Numbered from the stretch's first letter, positions 1-6,904 are shown. The stretch is DNA of 12,513 bases from Candidatus Thorarchaeota archaeon MP8T_1 (GCA_002825465.1 PJER01000061.1:1-12513); one strand, 5' to 3'. Translations and numbers: made by a program. Notes: a model not told the origin generated them from the sequence alone.

Positions 1-255
1 GCAGCTCGAAGCTTTCTACGCACACTCAGAATCTCTCCCAATCACAAAGAAGCAATGTTCTACCTTGCTATGTGTATGGAACGACGGAGTAATCGACAGC
101 ATGCTCTAAGTTTATTCATCAAATTGCTGAACATGGAAGATTTACCATCTGAAATGCTTGAAAGAATGGCAGGTGCATTCGAGAGGTTAAATAGACCAGC
201 AGAAGCACGTGAGGCAAGAAGAAGGGCAGCAGTATCCCGAAAACTGGGTTCGTAA
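1..255 (+). CDS. C-terminal end of a TPR-like repeat protein (5' truncated)
   Basis: The reading frame is open from the first base and ends with TAA, giving the last 84 residues of a longer protein whose start lies outside the window. An internal ATG at 55 is not needed as a start because the frame is open upstream of it. The sequence is a run of short amphipathic helices with TPR spacing: a helix ending LRTLRISPNHKEAMFYLAMC, then a helix with HALSLFIKLLN, then MLERMAGAFERLNRPAEAREA. The order small residue, Ala, Tyr/Phe, then Pro-Asn turn is typical of TPR helix pairs. The tail is Arg-rich (EAREARRRAAVSRK). TPR arrays bind partner proteins; the partner is unknown. It converges with the sirtuin gene, with only 9 bases between the two stop codons. 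TPR assignment is fairly sure, function is not. Confidence 0.7.
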   Translation, partial: AARSFLRTLRISPNHKEAMFYLAMCMERRSNRQHALSLFIKLLNMEDLPSEMLERMAGAFERLNRPAEAREARRRAAVSRKLGS

Positions 256-264
256 AATATCGGA

Positions 265-1008
265 TTAGGAGATGAAGGTACTTAACTGAGTTAGGATGTC
301 ACCAGCCTTGCCACGGAGGTGGACTTCAGCTATTGGTGAAAGTGGTGTTGCCTCGATATTTACTTCAATGATTAATCCACCATGTTGTCGTACTGATACA
401 GGGAAAGATGCAGCTGGCTGTACCAAAGCTGAGGTTCCTATTACTATACAGACATCAGCTTTCTCTAATTCACTGTAAACATCAAGCATAATCTCTCGAT
501 TAAGAGTCTCACCAAACCAAACAACATCTGGTCGCAGGTTATTGCCACACAACGGACAGATGGGCACACCTCTAGCTGGAGAAGTCAGTTGTCCAGTAAA
601 ATCGCACGAGGTACATTTCAGAGTCCAGAGGTTTCCATGTACCTCGAGAAGAGCAACAGATCCAGCCCTTCGATGGAGTCCATCAACATTCTGAGTTATG
701 ATGCGCTTCAGAAGACCCTTTCTTTCCCAACTTGCTAGCGTTTTATGCGCGGGATTGGGATTGCACTTGAAAATAAGATCCTGTCTCCAAGAATACCACT
801 CCCATACCAATTGGGGGTTTGATCTGAACGCGCTTGGGGTTGCAAGTTGCATAGCATCGTACTGTTTCCACAAACCATCTGCGCCTCTAAATGTAGGAAT
901 ATTGCTTTCCTTTGAGATCCCTGCTCCAGTCAATGCAATAAGATGTTCTGAGCGCAGAATAATATCAGCAGCTTGTTTGAGAGAAAAATCATCACGCATA
1001 ATCATCAC
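265..1008 (-). CDS. cobB: NAD-dependent protein deacylase, sirtuin class III (SIRT5/CobB type)
   Basis: Sirtuins remove acyl groups from lysine side chains using NAD+, releasing nicotinamide and O-acyl-ADP-ribose. The 247 residues show the full signature set: GAGIS at 28-32 with PTFRGADGLW after it for NAD binding, TQNVDGLH at 105-112, catalytic His124 in EVHG, a zinc ribbon with Cys132, Cys135, Cys151 and Cys154, and the GTSALVQPA nucleotide loop at 191-199. Tyr72 and Arg75 (WYSWR) match the Tyr-x-x-Arg pair that in SIRT5 and CobB binds succinyl or malonyl lysine, so desuccinylase activity is predicted besides deacetylation. Length is normal for a single-domain sirtuin. Start choice is open: GTG at 1008 and ATG at 1005 and 999 (minus strand) lie within ten bases; residue numbers use 1008. 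It is transcribed away from the HTH regulator and may share its control region. Family assignment is secure; acyl preference is inferred from two residues. Confidence 0.95.
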   Translation of the reverse strand: MMIMRDDFSLKQAADIILRSEHLIALTGAGISKESNIPTFRGADGLWKQYDAMQLATPSAFRSNPQLVWEWYSWRQDLIFKCNPNPAHKTLASWERKGLLKRIITQNVDGLHRRAGSVALLEVHGNLWTLKCTSCDFTGQLTSPARGVPICPLCGNNLRPDVVWFGETLNREIMLDVYSELEKADVCIVIGTSALVQPAASFPVSVRQHGGLIIEVNIEATPLSPIAEVHLRGKAGDILTQLSTFIS

Positions 1009-1026
1009 TCACACTATATGAAAATG

Positions 1027-1038
1027 AATCTTAAGATT
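1027..1038. promoter_or_regulatory. 12-base palindrome upstream of the sirtuin gene
   Basis: AATCTTAAGATT is a perfect palindrome, 19 to 30 bases upstream of the sirtuin start on the minus strand. Its position fits an operator or promoter element, but it also contains a common AT-rich six-base core (CTTAAG), so chance occurrence is quite possible. Seen in sequence; function is inference. Confidence 0.25.
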
Positions 1039-1097
1039 GCTCTCTACAATATCACTGCCACCGCCGTCAATCTTATTAGGCGTTACCACTAGGAATT

Positions 1098-1113
1098 ATT
1101 CACTATTGTGAAT
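1098..1113. promoter_or_regulatory. Candidate operator ATTCAC-TATT-GTGAAT before the HTH gene
   Basis: The sequence is a perfect 6-base inverted repeat with a 4-base spacer. It lies 21 bases upstream of the HTH regulator start and about 20 to 25 bases downstream of a weak TATA-like CTTATTAG at 1072-1079, i.e. near the expected transcription start. That is a classical place for autorepression. A related dyad lies before the next gene at 1646-1661 (12 of 16 bases identical), which strengthens the case for a real binding site. The sirtuin gene reads the other way from the same gap and could also be affected. Confidence 0.5.
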
Positions 1114-1134
1114 GACAATTAGTGGGGGTACGTG

Positions 1135-1626
1135 ATGTCTCAAGTAGATAAGAAGCAGGAAAAACAAGTCAAGAGAAGAACATGGATGATGCCGCAGGAA
1201 GTAGAGGTATGGTATGTTCTTCCAGCGATAAGGCGTGAGTTCACCAAAGCTATGAAAGCCAAAGAAGTGCCGCGCGTAGGCGAGGATGGAAAAGTCAAAC
1301 ACCACAGAATCACGCAAAAAGAAATTGCCAAAATGCTGGGCGTGACGGAACCTGCAATTACTCAATACCTCCTAAAGAAAAAAGGAATGAGATCACGAGG
1401 CGATCAGGTCATCATTCCTGAGAGATTCCTTCCTGAGATTGACAAGTCTGCCGACGAAATGATAGCTGGATTTGAAAAGGGACTAAAGGAAGAGGACATG
1501 TTTGAAATCATGACCAAAGAAGTCAACAGAATCATCAAAATGATGAGAGATGATGGTGCAATGTGCGACATCCACAGACAGTTTTCGATACATGTCAAAG
1601 GCAAATGCAGTGCTTGTGATAGTTAG
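1135..1626 (+). CDS. HTH transcriptional regulator, COG2522-like, with C-terminal cysteine cluster
   Basis: This 163-residue basic protein has a conserved N-terminal segment (MPQEVEVWYVLPAIRREFTK, about 19-38). A helix-turn-helix follows at about 59-82 (ITQKEIAKMLGVTEPAITQYL), in which TEPAITQYL is the recognition helix. The C-terminus carries Cys144 (MCDIHR) and Cys158-x-x-Cys161 (CSAC), a likely metal or redox site. This order, HTH followed by C-D-x-H-R and a terminal C-x-x-C, is that of the archaeal COG2522 predicted regulators, as far as I can tell from memory. I place the start at ATG 1135 because GGGGGT at 1124-1129 is then 5 bases away; GTG at 1132 is the alternative. The gene sits between the divergent sirtuin and the crotonase gene, and dyads before itself and before the latter suggest it regulates both. 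Ligand unknown. Confidence 0.8.
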   Translation: MSQVDKKQEKQVKRRTWMMPQEVEVWYVLPAIRREFTKAMKAKEVPRVGEDGKVKHHRITQKEIAKMLGVTEPAITQYLLKKKGMRSRGDQVIIPERFLPEIDKSADEMIAGFEKGLKEEDMFEIMTKEVNRIIKMMRDDGAMCDIHRQFSIHVKGKCSACDS

Positions 1627-1645
1627 TGGACAGGGCAAAGGCTTA

Positions 1646-1661
1646 ATTCGGTAATGTGAAC
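1646..1661. promoter_or_regulatory. Second candidate operator, ATTCGG-TAAT-GTGAAC, before the crotonase gene
   Basis: This 16-base element keeps the 6-4-6 layout of the dyad at 1098-1113 and matches it at 12 of 16 positions: ATTC on the left, TA-T in the spacer and GTGAA on the right. It is a weaker dyad, because the inner bases of the left arm differ. It lies 28 bases upstream of the crotonase start, in the 63-base gap after the HTH gene. It may be the operator through which the HTH protein controls the crotonase gene. The match was found by eye. Confidence 0.35.
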
Positions 1662-1689
1662 ACTCTTTGACTTAATAGGGTGGACATTA

Positions 1690-2412
1690 TTGACCGGAGA
1701 AATCATTGTCACCATAAACGATTCCTACGCGATTGTAAAAATATCTCGACCTGGGAAGTTAAATTCGGTAACAAAACCTATGCTTGAGTCATTCGATGAG
1801 AGTGTTTCAAAGATAGCCAATGAACCAAATATCCGGGCAATTATTTTTACAGGAGAAGGTGAGAAGGCGTTCAGCGCAGGATTCGATCTCGAGATGGTTC
1901 AAGGACTTGAAGGTCAAGAAGCTAAGGAGTTCTTCAAACTCTTAGAGAGAACAATGCATCAAATCAGAGAGAATAGAACCTGCATTACAGTCGCAGCTGT
2001 CAATGGGTATGCAATTGGTTTTGGTGCTATGCTAGCTCTGGCATGCGATTTCAGAATCTTCTCAGAAACAGCAGTTTTCAAACTTCCTGAAGTCGAACTC
2101 TCAGTCTTTCCTGGTGCAGGTGCATCATCCAACCTGTTGCAGTTGGTTGGACCTTCACGGGCCAAGGACATCATAATGACATCAAGAAAGGTCTCTGCAA
2201 AAGAAGCTATGCAGATTGGATTGGCGGACATGATAATCAATCAAGATGATATCCTAGAGAAGACAGTGGAGTTTGTTCAAGAATTACTGAAGAAAGATCC
2301 CACCATTCTAATCAGAACTAAGACACTTATCGATGGTATGACAGGAAAAGAGCTCTCAGAAGCCGAGGAGCTTGAAACTGTGTATTTAGATGAATGGCTT
2401 CGTGAACTATAG
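1690..2412 (+). CDS. Enoyl-CoA hydratase/isomerase family protein (crotonase superfamily)
   Basis: Crotonase enzymes bind acyl-CoA and stabilise an enolate in an oxyanion hole; typical roles are beta-oxidation and related acyl-CoA chemistry in the cytoplasm. The 240 residues show the first oxyanion loop FSAGFDL at 61-67, the second NGYAIGFGA at 105-113, CDFRI at 119-123 and the LPEVELSVFPGAG block at 132-144. Glu134 corresponds to Glu164 of rat crotonase, but the place of Glu144 is Met114 (GFGAML where crotonase has GGGCEL). A normal hydratase uses both glutamates, so this may be an isomerase or another superfamily activity. The start is TTG at 1690, the only usable one, with GGGTGG at 1678-1683 as SD. 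Length is slightly short for the family. It follows the HTH gene, probably with its own control site at 1646-1661. Superfamily is sure, reaction is not. Confidence 0.88.
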   Translation: MTGEIIVTINDSYAIVKISRPGKLNSVTKPMLESFDESVSKIANEPNIRAIIFTGEGEKAFSAGFDLEMVQGLEGQEAKEFFKLLERTMHQIRENRTCITVAAVNGYAIGFGAMLALACDFRIFSETAVFKLPEVELSVFPGAGASSNLLQLVGPSRAKDIIMTSRKVSAKEAMQIGLADMIINQDDILEKTVEFVQELLKKDPTILIRTKTLIDGMTGKELSEAEELETVYLDEWLREL

Positions 2413-2502
2413 TGTAGAGATTATACCAAAAAAAACACAGACCCATTGTTTAATTAGGAATTATGAGAAAAAAGGGAATCTCATTTGAGAGAGATGATAA
2501 TC

Positions 2503-3480
2503 ATGGCTAAGAAGGCAGTTATTGCAATCGGTGGCAATTCGCTCATCACTGATAAGGATCACAAAACAGTCCCAGATCAATACGCGGCAACAGCAGAAAC
2601 CTGCAAACACATCGCAGATATGATTCAGGAAGGTTGGGACGTGGTAATTACATCCGGTAATGGGCCGCAAGTTGGATTCATACTAAGACGTTCTGAACTC
2701 TCAGAGCGCGAGCTCCATCCTGTCCCCTTAGATTACTGTGGAGCTGACACTCAAGGTGCTATTGGATATATGATTCAAAGGGCTCTATATAATGAATTTC
2801 ACGAGCGAAATATGACGAAATACGTAGCTTCAGTTGTCACACAGGTAAGGGTTTCGAAGGATGATCAAGCGTTCCAGAATCCAGCTAAGCCTATTGGCAG
2901 CTTTATGGATGAAAAAACAGCTAAGAACAAAGAAGAGAATGAAGGTTGGAATGTTAAAGAAGACTCGGGGAGAGGCTGGAGAAGAGTTGTAGCCTCACCT
3001 ATCCCAAGAGAGATAATTGAGCTACCAGCGATCAAGGCGCTAATTGAGGATGGCATAATTGTTTACGCTGTCGGTGGCGGCGGAATACCGGTAGTCGCAG
3101 ATGATACCGGAAAGCTCGAAGGAGTTGCTGCTGTAATTGACAAGGATCGAGCCTCTAGTCTTCTAGCTACCGGACTTGATGCTGACGTCCTGATTATATC
3201 TACGGCTGTTGAAAAGGTGTATTTGAATTATGGTAAAGAGAATGCTCAGGCCATAGATAAGATGGACCATATTCAGGCTCAGCGATATATTGAGGAAGGT
3301 CACTTTGCTCCAGGGAGTATGTTGCCAAAGATTGAGTCATGTGTTGAATTCATCAAGAATGGAGGAGAAATGGCAATAATAACTGATCCACCGAACATAT
3401 CTCGTGCACTTCGAGGTGAAACGGGAACAACTATTGTACGAGGTTTTGCTGTCCCACCACCTCCAGAGCGAAGAAGTTGA
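2503..3480 (+). CDS. arcC: Carbamate kinase
   Basis: Carbamate kinase interconverts carbamoyl phosphate plus ADP with carbamate plus ATP. In catabolism it makes ATP at the end of the arginine deiminase or agmatine/purine routes. The 325 residues carry the family blocks in order: AIGGNSL at 8-14, SGNGPQVG at 51-58, [16 protein letters not shown] at 75-90, the lid region [11 protein letters not shown] at 125-135, GRGWRRVV at 156-163, AVGGGGIPV at 189-197, IDKD at 212-215, and APGSMLPK at 269-276 with the conserved Lys276. Length is normal. I chose ATG 2503 because the family starts a few residues before AIGGN; ATG 2494 and TTG 2485 are in frame, and GGGA at 2474-2477 would suit the TTG. A TATA-like TTTAATTA lies at 2449-2456. 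The next gene, ridA, is 52 bases downstream on the same strand, so the pair is likely an operon. No arginine deiminase or carbamoyltransferase gene is in the window. Confidence 0.95.
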   Translation: MAKKAVIAIGGNSLITDKDHKTVPDQYAATAETCKHIADMIQEGWDVVITSGNGPQVGFILRRSELSERELHPVPLDYCGADTQGAIGYMIQRALYNEFHERNMTKYVASVVTQVRVSKDDQAFQNPAKPIGSFMDEKTAKNKEENEGWNVKEDSGRGWRRVVASPIPREIIELPAIKALIEDGIIVYAVGGGGIPVVADDTGKLEGVAAVIDKDRASSLLATGLDADVLIISTAVEKVYLNYGKENAQAIDKMDHIQAQRYIEEGHFAPGSMLPKIESCVEFIKNGGEMAIITDPPNISRALRGETGTTIVRGFAVPPPPERRS

Positions 3481-3532
3481 TGCAGACCGCTACATTAATC
3501 GAGAAGATTGTACTGGGATGACAAGATGCATC

Positions 3533-3913
3533 ATGAGTCCCGAACAAATCATAACAGATAATGCACCAAAGGCAATTGGTCCGTACTCTCAAGGAATCAA
3601 GGCAAATGGATTCGTGTTCTGCTCTGGGCAGATACCAATGAATCCAAAAACCGGTGAGATAGAGAGTAATTCTATCACTTTGCAGACGCGACAATGTCTT
3701 TCAAATATCAAAGGAGTTGTTGAGGCTGCAGGATCCTCAATGACTAAGGTCGTGAAATGCACTGTATTCCTTAGAGATATGAATGATTTCGCTGAGATGA
3801 ATACAGAATACACTAAGTGGTTCTCTAGTCCAGCACCAGCTCGTGCAGCCGTTCAAGTTGCTCGATTACCGAGAGATGTTGGGATTGAGATTGAAGCAAT
3901 TGCTGAACAATAA
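3533..3913 (+). CDS. ridA: RidA family enamine/imine deaminase
   Basis: RidA (YjgF/YER057c/UK114) hydrolyses reactive 2-aminoacrylate and other imines released by PLP enzymes, protecting those enzymes and yielding a keto acid and ammonia. It works as a trimer with active sites between subunits. The 126 residues match E. coli RidA in length and landmarks: PKAIGPYSQ at 12-20, [14 protein letters not shown] at 30-43, KCTVFLRDM at 75-83, and the active-site stretch [11 protein letters not shown] at 103-113, with catalytic-site Arg104 and Glu119 corresponding to Arg105 and Glu120 of E. coli RidA. I chose ATG 3533 because it gives the family length; ATG 3518 is in frame, 15 bases upstream. SD-like GGGATGA lies at 3515-3521. 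It follows carbamate kinase, a pairing that suggests nitrogen or amino-acid catabolism, though RidA sits beside many kinds of genes. Confidence 0.95.
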   Translation: MSPEQIITDNAPKAIGPYSQGIKANGFVFCSGQIPMNPKTGEIESNSITLQTRQCLSNIKGVVEAAGSSMTKVVKCTVFLRDMNDFAEMNTEYTKWFSSPAPARAAVQVARLPRDVGIEIEAIAEQ

Positions 3914-3932
3914 ACCAACCTCGTAATGTTAT

Positions 3933-3990
3933 AGGTGGTTATAAGCGCCTAAGAAGACGATTCGCTGTCAATCGTGAGAGTATACTCTCA
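3933..3990 (+). other. Run of three inverted repeats in the gap after ridA
   Basis: Three short inverted repeats follow each other in the 238-base gap between ridA and the TPR gene. The first pairs AGGTG 3933-3937 with CGCCT 3946-3950 (one G-T pair). The second pairs ACGATT 3957-3962 with AATCGT 3970-3975 around a 7-base loop. The third, TGAGAGTATACTCTCA at 3975-3990, is a perfect 16-base palindrome that can also fold as a 6-base stem with a TATA loop. There is no T-run after them, so they are not a standard terminator. They could be an RNA structure in the ridA 3' end, an operator (third repeat), or part of a small RNA. The rest of the gap holds a weak TATA-like AAATTTATG at 4051-4059, a TTTTT at 4073-4077, and no tRNA that I can see. 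Confidence 0.35.
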
Positions 3991-4151
3991 TTGTAAGATG
4001 CACGTCCTTGAGGAGCATTGGGCATGTTGGTCGCGCCACCGCCACTCTCGAAATTTATGCTCTCAGAACAATCTTTTTCAACGTTCTCGCATGGCTCGTT
4101 GATGAATTAAAAACAGTTCTAAGTGCCCTTCTGGGCTAGGAGTGAACTCAA

Positions 4152-4781
4152 TTGGCATCTCCGCAAGACGAAAGCATTGGTGTAGAACTACTCCTTGGTG
4201 AAGCAACTTCTCTAATTGAAAGTAAACTCTACAGTGAGGCACTTCATAAACTTCAACGAGGTCTATCAATGGACCCTAATAATCCAAGAGCTTGGGAAAA
4301 GATTGCTGTGTGTAATCTTGAGATGGGGAAACCCAAGATGGCAATCGAGGCTCTAAATAATCTTGTTAGAATACAACCCAACTCACAATCGGGCTGGGCT
4401 GATAAAGGATTGATTCATCTACTATTGAATGAAACTGCAGAGGGAATTGACGCACTCCAAGAGAGTGTAAGATTAAATCCTAGGAGAGTTCGGGACTGGG
4501 AGTTACTGGCTTCAGTACTAGTGTCTGAGGAGCGTTGGGATGAGGCTGTTGAAGCTATTGAGATAACACTTGATCAGAATCCTAATTCAGCAATAACCTG
4601 GTACAACCTAGCCCTATGCTACCTATTCTTTGAGGAATACAATCTAGCAATTCAAACAGTTCAGACTGCTTTCACTCTAGATCCTTCTCTTCGAGAGATA
4701 GCTGAGGAATGGGTCGAAATGATTGATGATGATGCAATTAGTGAAGAATATCCCGCCATATCAGGAATAGCAGCTAGTTGA
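4152..4781 (+). CDS. Five-repeat TPR protein
   Basis: The 209 residues are almost entirely tetratricopeptide repeats. Five units cover about 11-180, and the period is exactly 34: the conserved Trp falls at 48, 82, 116 and 150 (RAWEK, SGWAD, RDWEL, ITWYN), each unit ending in a DPNN, QPNS, NPRR, NPNS or DPSL turn. A short acidic tail follows (EMIDDDAISEEYP). No signal peptide or membrane segment is seen, so it is a cytoplasmic protein-binding scaffold. The start is TTG 4152, supported by a strong SD, AGGAGTGA at 4138-4145, 6 bases upstream. Its TGA is immediately followed by the stop of the minus-strand WD40 gene, the two forming TGATCA. The nearness of the WD40/coiled-coil gene and the GTPase cluster suggests, but does not show, a shared role. 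Partner unknown. Confidence 0.88.
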   Translation: MASPQDESIGVELLLGEATSLIESKLYSEALHKLQRGLSMDPNNPRAWEKIAVCNLEMGKPKMAIEALNNLVRIQPNSQSGWADKGLIHLLLNETAEGIDALQESVRLNPRRVRDWELLASVLVSEERWDEAVEAIEITLDQNPNSAITWYNLALCYLFFEEYNLAIQTVQTAFTLDPSLREIAEEWVEMIDDDAISEEYPAISGIAAS

Positions 4782-6674
4782 TCACTCTGTTGGCGTTTCA
4801 GTTTCATTAGATTCTAGTGAAGCAAGTTCTGCTTCAATGGCTTGGATAGCCTTGGTTAACTTGAAGTTCTTGGCTGCATCAAGAGCTTGAATTAAGACAG
4901 ACCGCATTCGTTCAGTTTCTTTAGCTTGTTTGGCATCATCTGTAATGTTTCTTAACTCTTCTCTCTTTTTTGGTAGTGCAGTTAGGAAACTTTCAATTGC
5001 CTCAGAGGCTTCATCCTTGTTGGTGAAGATTGTGTCCTGGCCTGATGTGTATGAAGAAATAATTCGGCCAATTTGTCCAAAAATCTTTGTGTACTTCTGG
5101 AGAGCGGTAGAGAGAATTTGATGAACCTCTCCTTCCTTCTCCGCTTCATCCAGTGCACTAGAAATTTTTGCAATTGCACCCTCAAGATAATCCTTTCTTT
5201 CTGAGAGGTTTGTGCGCTTGCGTTCCATCCAATGCCACTCATTTGATATTTTCCTAACCAATGCCAGAGCTTGGTTGATGGTCTCGCGGAATTGATCGTA
5301 CTTTGACATTGCTTCTAGAAAATCATATTCAAGTGTGTCAACAACATTTGTAAGTTGAAAACTTAACATATCTGCACTTTGCGCCTCAGCAAGAACACGA
5401 CTCTCCTTGATGGCTCTACTTGTTGTAGCCCAAAGTTTTTCCACTTCTTCGGGAGTTCTATCTGTGTTTTTCTTGACTTCAAGCTCCTCAGAAAGTTGAT
5501 GTATTTCTTGGTCAAGGGCTTGCAGCTCCTGTACCTTAGCTTTGAGAAGAGCTTTTCCTAATCGTGCATTCAGCTCATCCATCAATATTTTGCGTTCTTC
5601 CGGCACCTCTTGGAGAGTATGGGTATTATCAATGATGATTTGAAGGGCATTTTCGAATTCAATGACAGCTTCATAGAACAGAGATTCTTGATAGCGTTCA
5701 TCCCCTCGATGCTCAAGTTCTAGTGCGCTTTCAAGTACATCATATGGAGAAGTTTTGAGAAGACTATCTTTTAGTGAAGCGTGATCGCCAACGCTCACAT
5801 CAAGAGGCGAACCGGAAACTGAAATGCGAATGATTGCTATGCCAGAAGGATTCACAACGTAAAGTAAGTCGCGATCTGCAGTAAGATAATCAATCCTTTC
5901 ACCGTCAAGTTTTGTATTGCCAAGCTCCTCGCCTCTATTAACATCCCATATGGTTATCGTGCCAGATGAGGTGGCCCCAATTAGATAATGTTCATTTGCC
6001 CACATTGTTGTAATGGTAGACGGATTATCAGCTTCGAGGGTGTGAGCTAACTCCCAATCATTTCTATTATATACAGCAACTTCCCCAGAAGGAGTCCCAA
6101 CAAAGATGAACTCCGTATTGCCTGTTACGACTCCACCCTTTCCCTTCTTATCTAGCCTTGCAAGCTCTGAAGGAGCAGTATCAGGATTCTTCAACCAGAC
6201 ACGAGGCTCTTCCTTTTTTGTGCTTGTGCAGATTACGCGGTCATCACACCAAAGGCTAGTGATATCAGATTTGTGTAGTTGCCAGCTGGATGTATCATGC
6301 GTATCTTTCTGAATAGATACAAGTCTACCATCTCTTGCGCCAACAAAGAAGTAATCACCTTGGAGAGAGGATGTCAATGCTTGGTAGCTTAAATCAAACC
6401 ATCCTATCATTCCCCAAGTTTCTTTCTTCCATACATAGACTCTTTTCTCGCAAGTTGCGTAAATCTGTTCAGCGTCAACATCCACTGCGAGGGGCTCGGT
6501 CAACGTTTCACTTAGCTCTGCTACAAGTTGCCAATCCTTTTTTGACCATACTCGAACTCTCAAATCTCGACAAGCAGCATAGATGTATTTTTCATCATAG
6601 TCAATATCTACTGCGTCTACTTCGAGTTCCGATATTGTCTCATGACTCAAAATAGATGATTCATTCGCACCCAA
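4782..6674 (-). CDS. WD40-like beta-propeller protein with long coiled-coil C-terminus
   Basis: The 630 residues fall into two parts. Residues 15-285 form seven WD40-like blades, seen as repeated strand patterns such as KYIYAACRDLRVRVW, QIYATCEKRVYVW, DYFFVGARDGRLVSI, EFIFVGTPSGEVAVY, HYLIGATSSGTITIW and LLYVVNPSGIAII. Residues 310-380 look like a TPR- or MIT-like helical hairpin (ERYQESLFYEAVIEFENAL). Residues 375-620 are charged, heptad-like helices rich in Glu, Lys, Leu and Ala, typical of coiled coils. No membrane segment or signal peptide is seen. The start is TTG 6674, the first possible codon after an in-frame TAA; no clear SD precedes it, so the start is uncertain. The gene diverges from the helical-protein/GTPase cluster across a 53-base gap to the small ORF and converges exactly with the TPR gene. 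Architecture suggests a scaffold or cytoskeleton-associated protein; that is inference. Confidence 0.85.
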   Translation of the reverse strand: MGANESSILSHETISELEVDAVDIDYDEKYIYAACRDLRVRVWSKKDWQLVAELSETLTEPLAVDVDAEQIYATCEKRVYVWKKETWGMIGWFDLSYQALTSSLQGDYFFVGARDGRLVSIQKDTHDTSSWQLHKSDITSLWCDDRVICTSTKKEEPRVWLKNPDTAPSELARLDKKGKGGVVTGNTEFIFVGTPSGEVAVYNRNDWELAHTLEADNPSTITTMWANEHYLIGATSSGTITIWDVNRGEELGNTKLDGERIDYLTADRDLLYVVNPSGIAIIRISVSGSPLDVSVGDHASLKDSLLKTSPYDVLESALELEHRGDERYQESLFYEAVIEFENALQIIIDNTHTLQEVPEERKILMDELNARLGKALLKAKVQELQALDQEIHQLSEELEVKKNTDRTPEEVEKLWATTSRAIKESRVLAEAQSADMLSFQLTNVVDTLEYDFLEAMSKYDQFRETINQALALVRKISNEWHWMERKRTNLSERKDYLEGAIAKISSALDEAEKEGEVHQILSTALQKYTKIFGQIGRIISSYTSGQDTIFTNKDEASEAIESFLTALPKKREELRNITDDAKQAKETERMRSVLIQALDAAKNFKLTKAIQAIEAELASLESNETETPTE

Positions 6675-6727
6675 GGGTTAACAACCCATTGCAGTTTTAC
6701 TTCTTAACAAAGTTAAGGAGGTAATAA

Positions 6728-6898
6728 TTGATTTTAGAAGGACTTATGGAAGTTTCCTTTCACGGAAAAAAGGCAGAAACGGCGATTTATGGCACTCAGA
6801 AAGGGAGTATACATGACACAATCGTTGAAAAGGAAGAAACCACACACAGAAGACACTTAAACCATCCACTTGAAGAAAGCCATACAAGATTGAGGTAG
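6728..6898 (+). CDS. Small ORF, 56 residues, with a near-perfect Shine-Dalgarno
   Basis: AAGGAGGT at 6715-6722, the strongest ribosome binding site in the window, is followed after 5 bases by TTG 6728. The frame stays open for 56 codons and ends with TAG 6896-6898, six bases before the TTG start of the large helical protein. The peptide starts MILEGLMEVSFHGKKAETA, is charged and has six His (12, 29, 40, 43, 46, 52). No membrane segment is seen and I recognise no family. An ATG at 6746 is an in-frame alternative with a weaker AAGGA. The ORF is in the same frame as the 896-residue protein, so the TAG could instead interrupt an N-terminal extension; TAG is an ordinary stop for at least five other genes here, and the downstream gene has its own SD. 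It is either a small protein of the GTPase cluster or a coupling leader. Confidence 0.5.
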   Translation: MILEGLMEVSFHGKKAETAIYGTQKGSIHDTIVEKEETTHRRHLNHPLEESHTRLR

Positions 6899-6904
6899 GT
6901 CACT

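Noticed and set aside
1404..1604. Minus-strand open frame opposite the HTH gene
   Set aside because: It lies wholly within a gene with clear family motifs and shows no SD; it is a shadow frame.
2426..2437. A-rich stretch after the crotonase gene as a terminator
   Set aside because: Archaeal terminators need T-runs on the coding strand; here the run is A on the plus strand, and no minus-strand gene ends there.
2463..2510. A 15-codon ATG frame overlapping the carbamate kinase start, a possible leader peptide
   Set aside because: The SD (AGGA) is weak and the frame is too short to tell from chance; it also competes with alternative starts of carbamate kinase.
3957..3975. A 6-base stem with a 7-base loop resembling a tRNA anticodon arm
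   Set aside because: The loop CGCTGTC lacks the U33 of tRNA, and no matching T arm (GTTCGA-like) or acceptor stem is found around it.
4024..4110. A 28-codon ATG frame in the gap before the TPR gene, with GAGGAG 8 bases upstream
   Set aside because: The SD and spacing are good, but the peptide is short, has a run of three Pro and no recognisable character, and the frame has no support beyond the SD. It could be a leader peptide but was not listed as a gene.
4779..4784. TGATCA where two genes end back to back
   Set aside because: It is simply the two stop codons TGA of convergent genes meeting; notable for compactness but needs no further explanation.
6675..6687. Inverted repeat GGGTT-AAC-AACCC next to the WD40 start
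   Set aside because: The stem is only five bases. It could influence translation start of the WD40 gene, but it is too short to list as a site.
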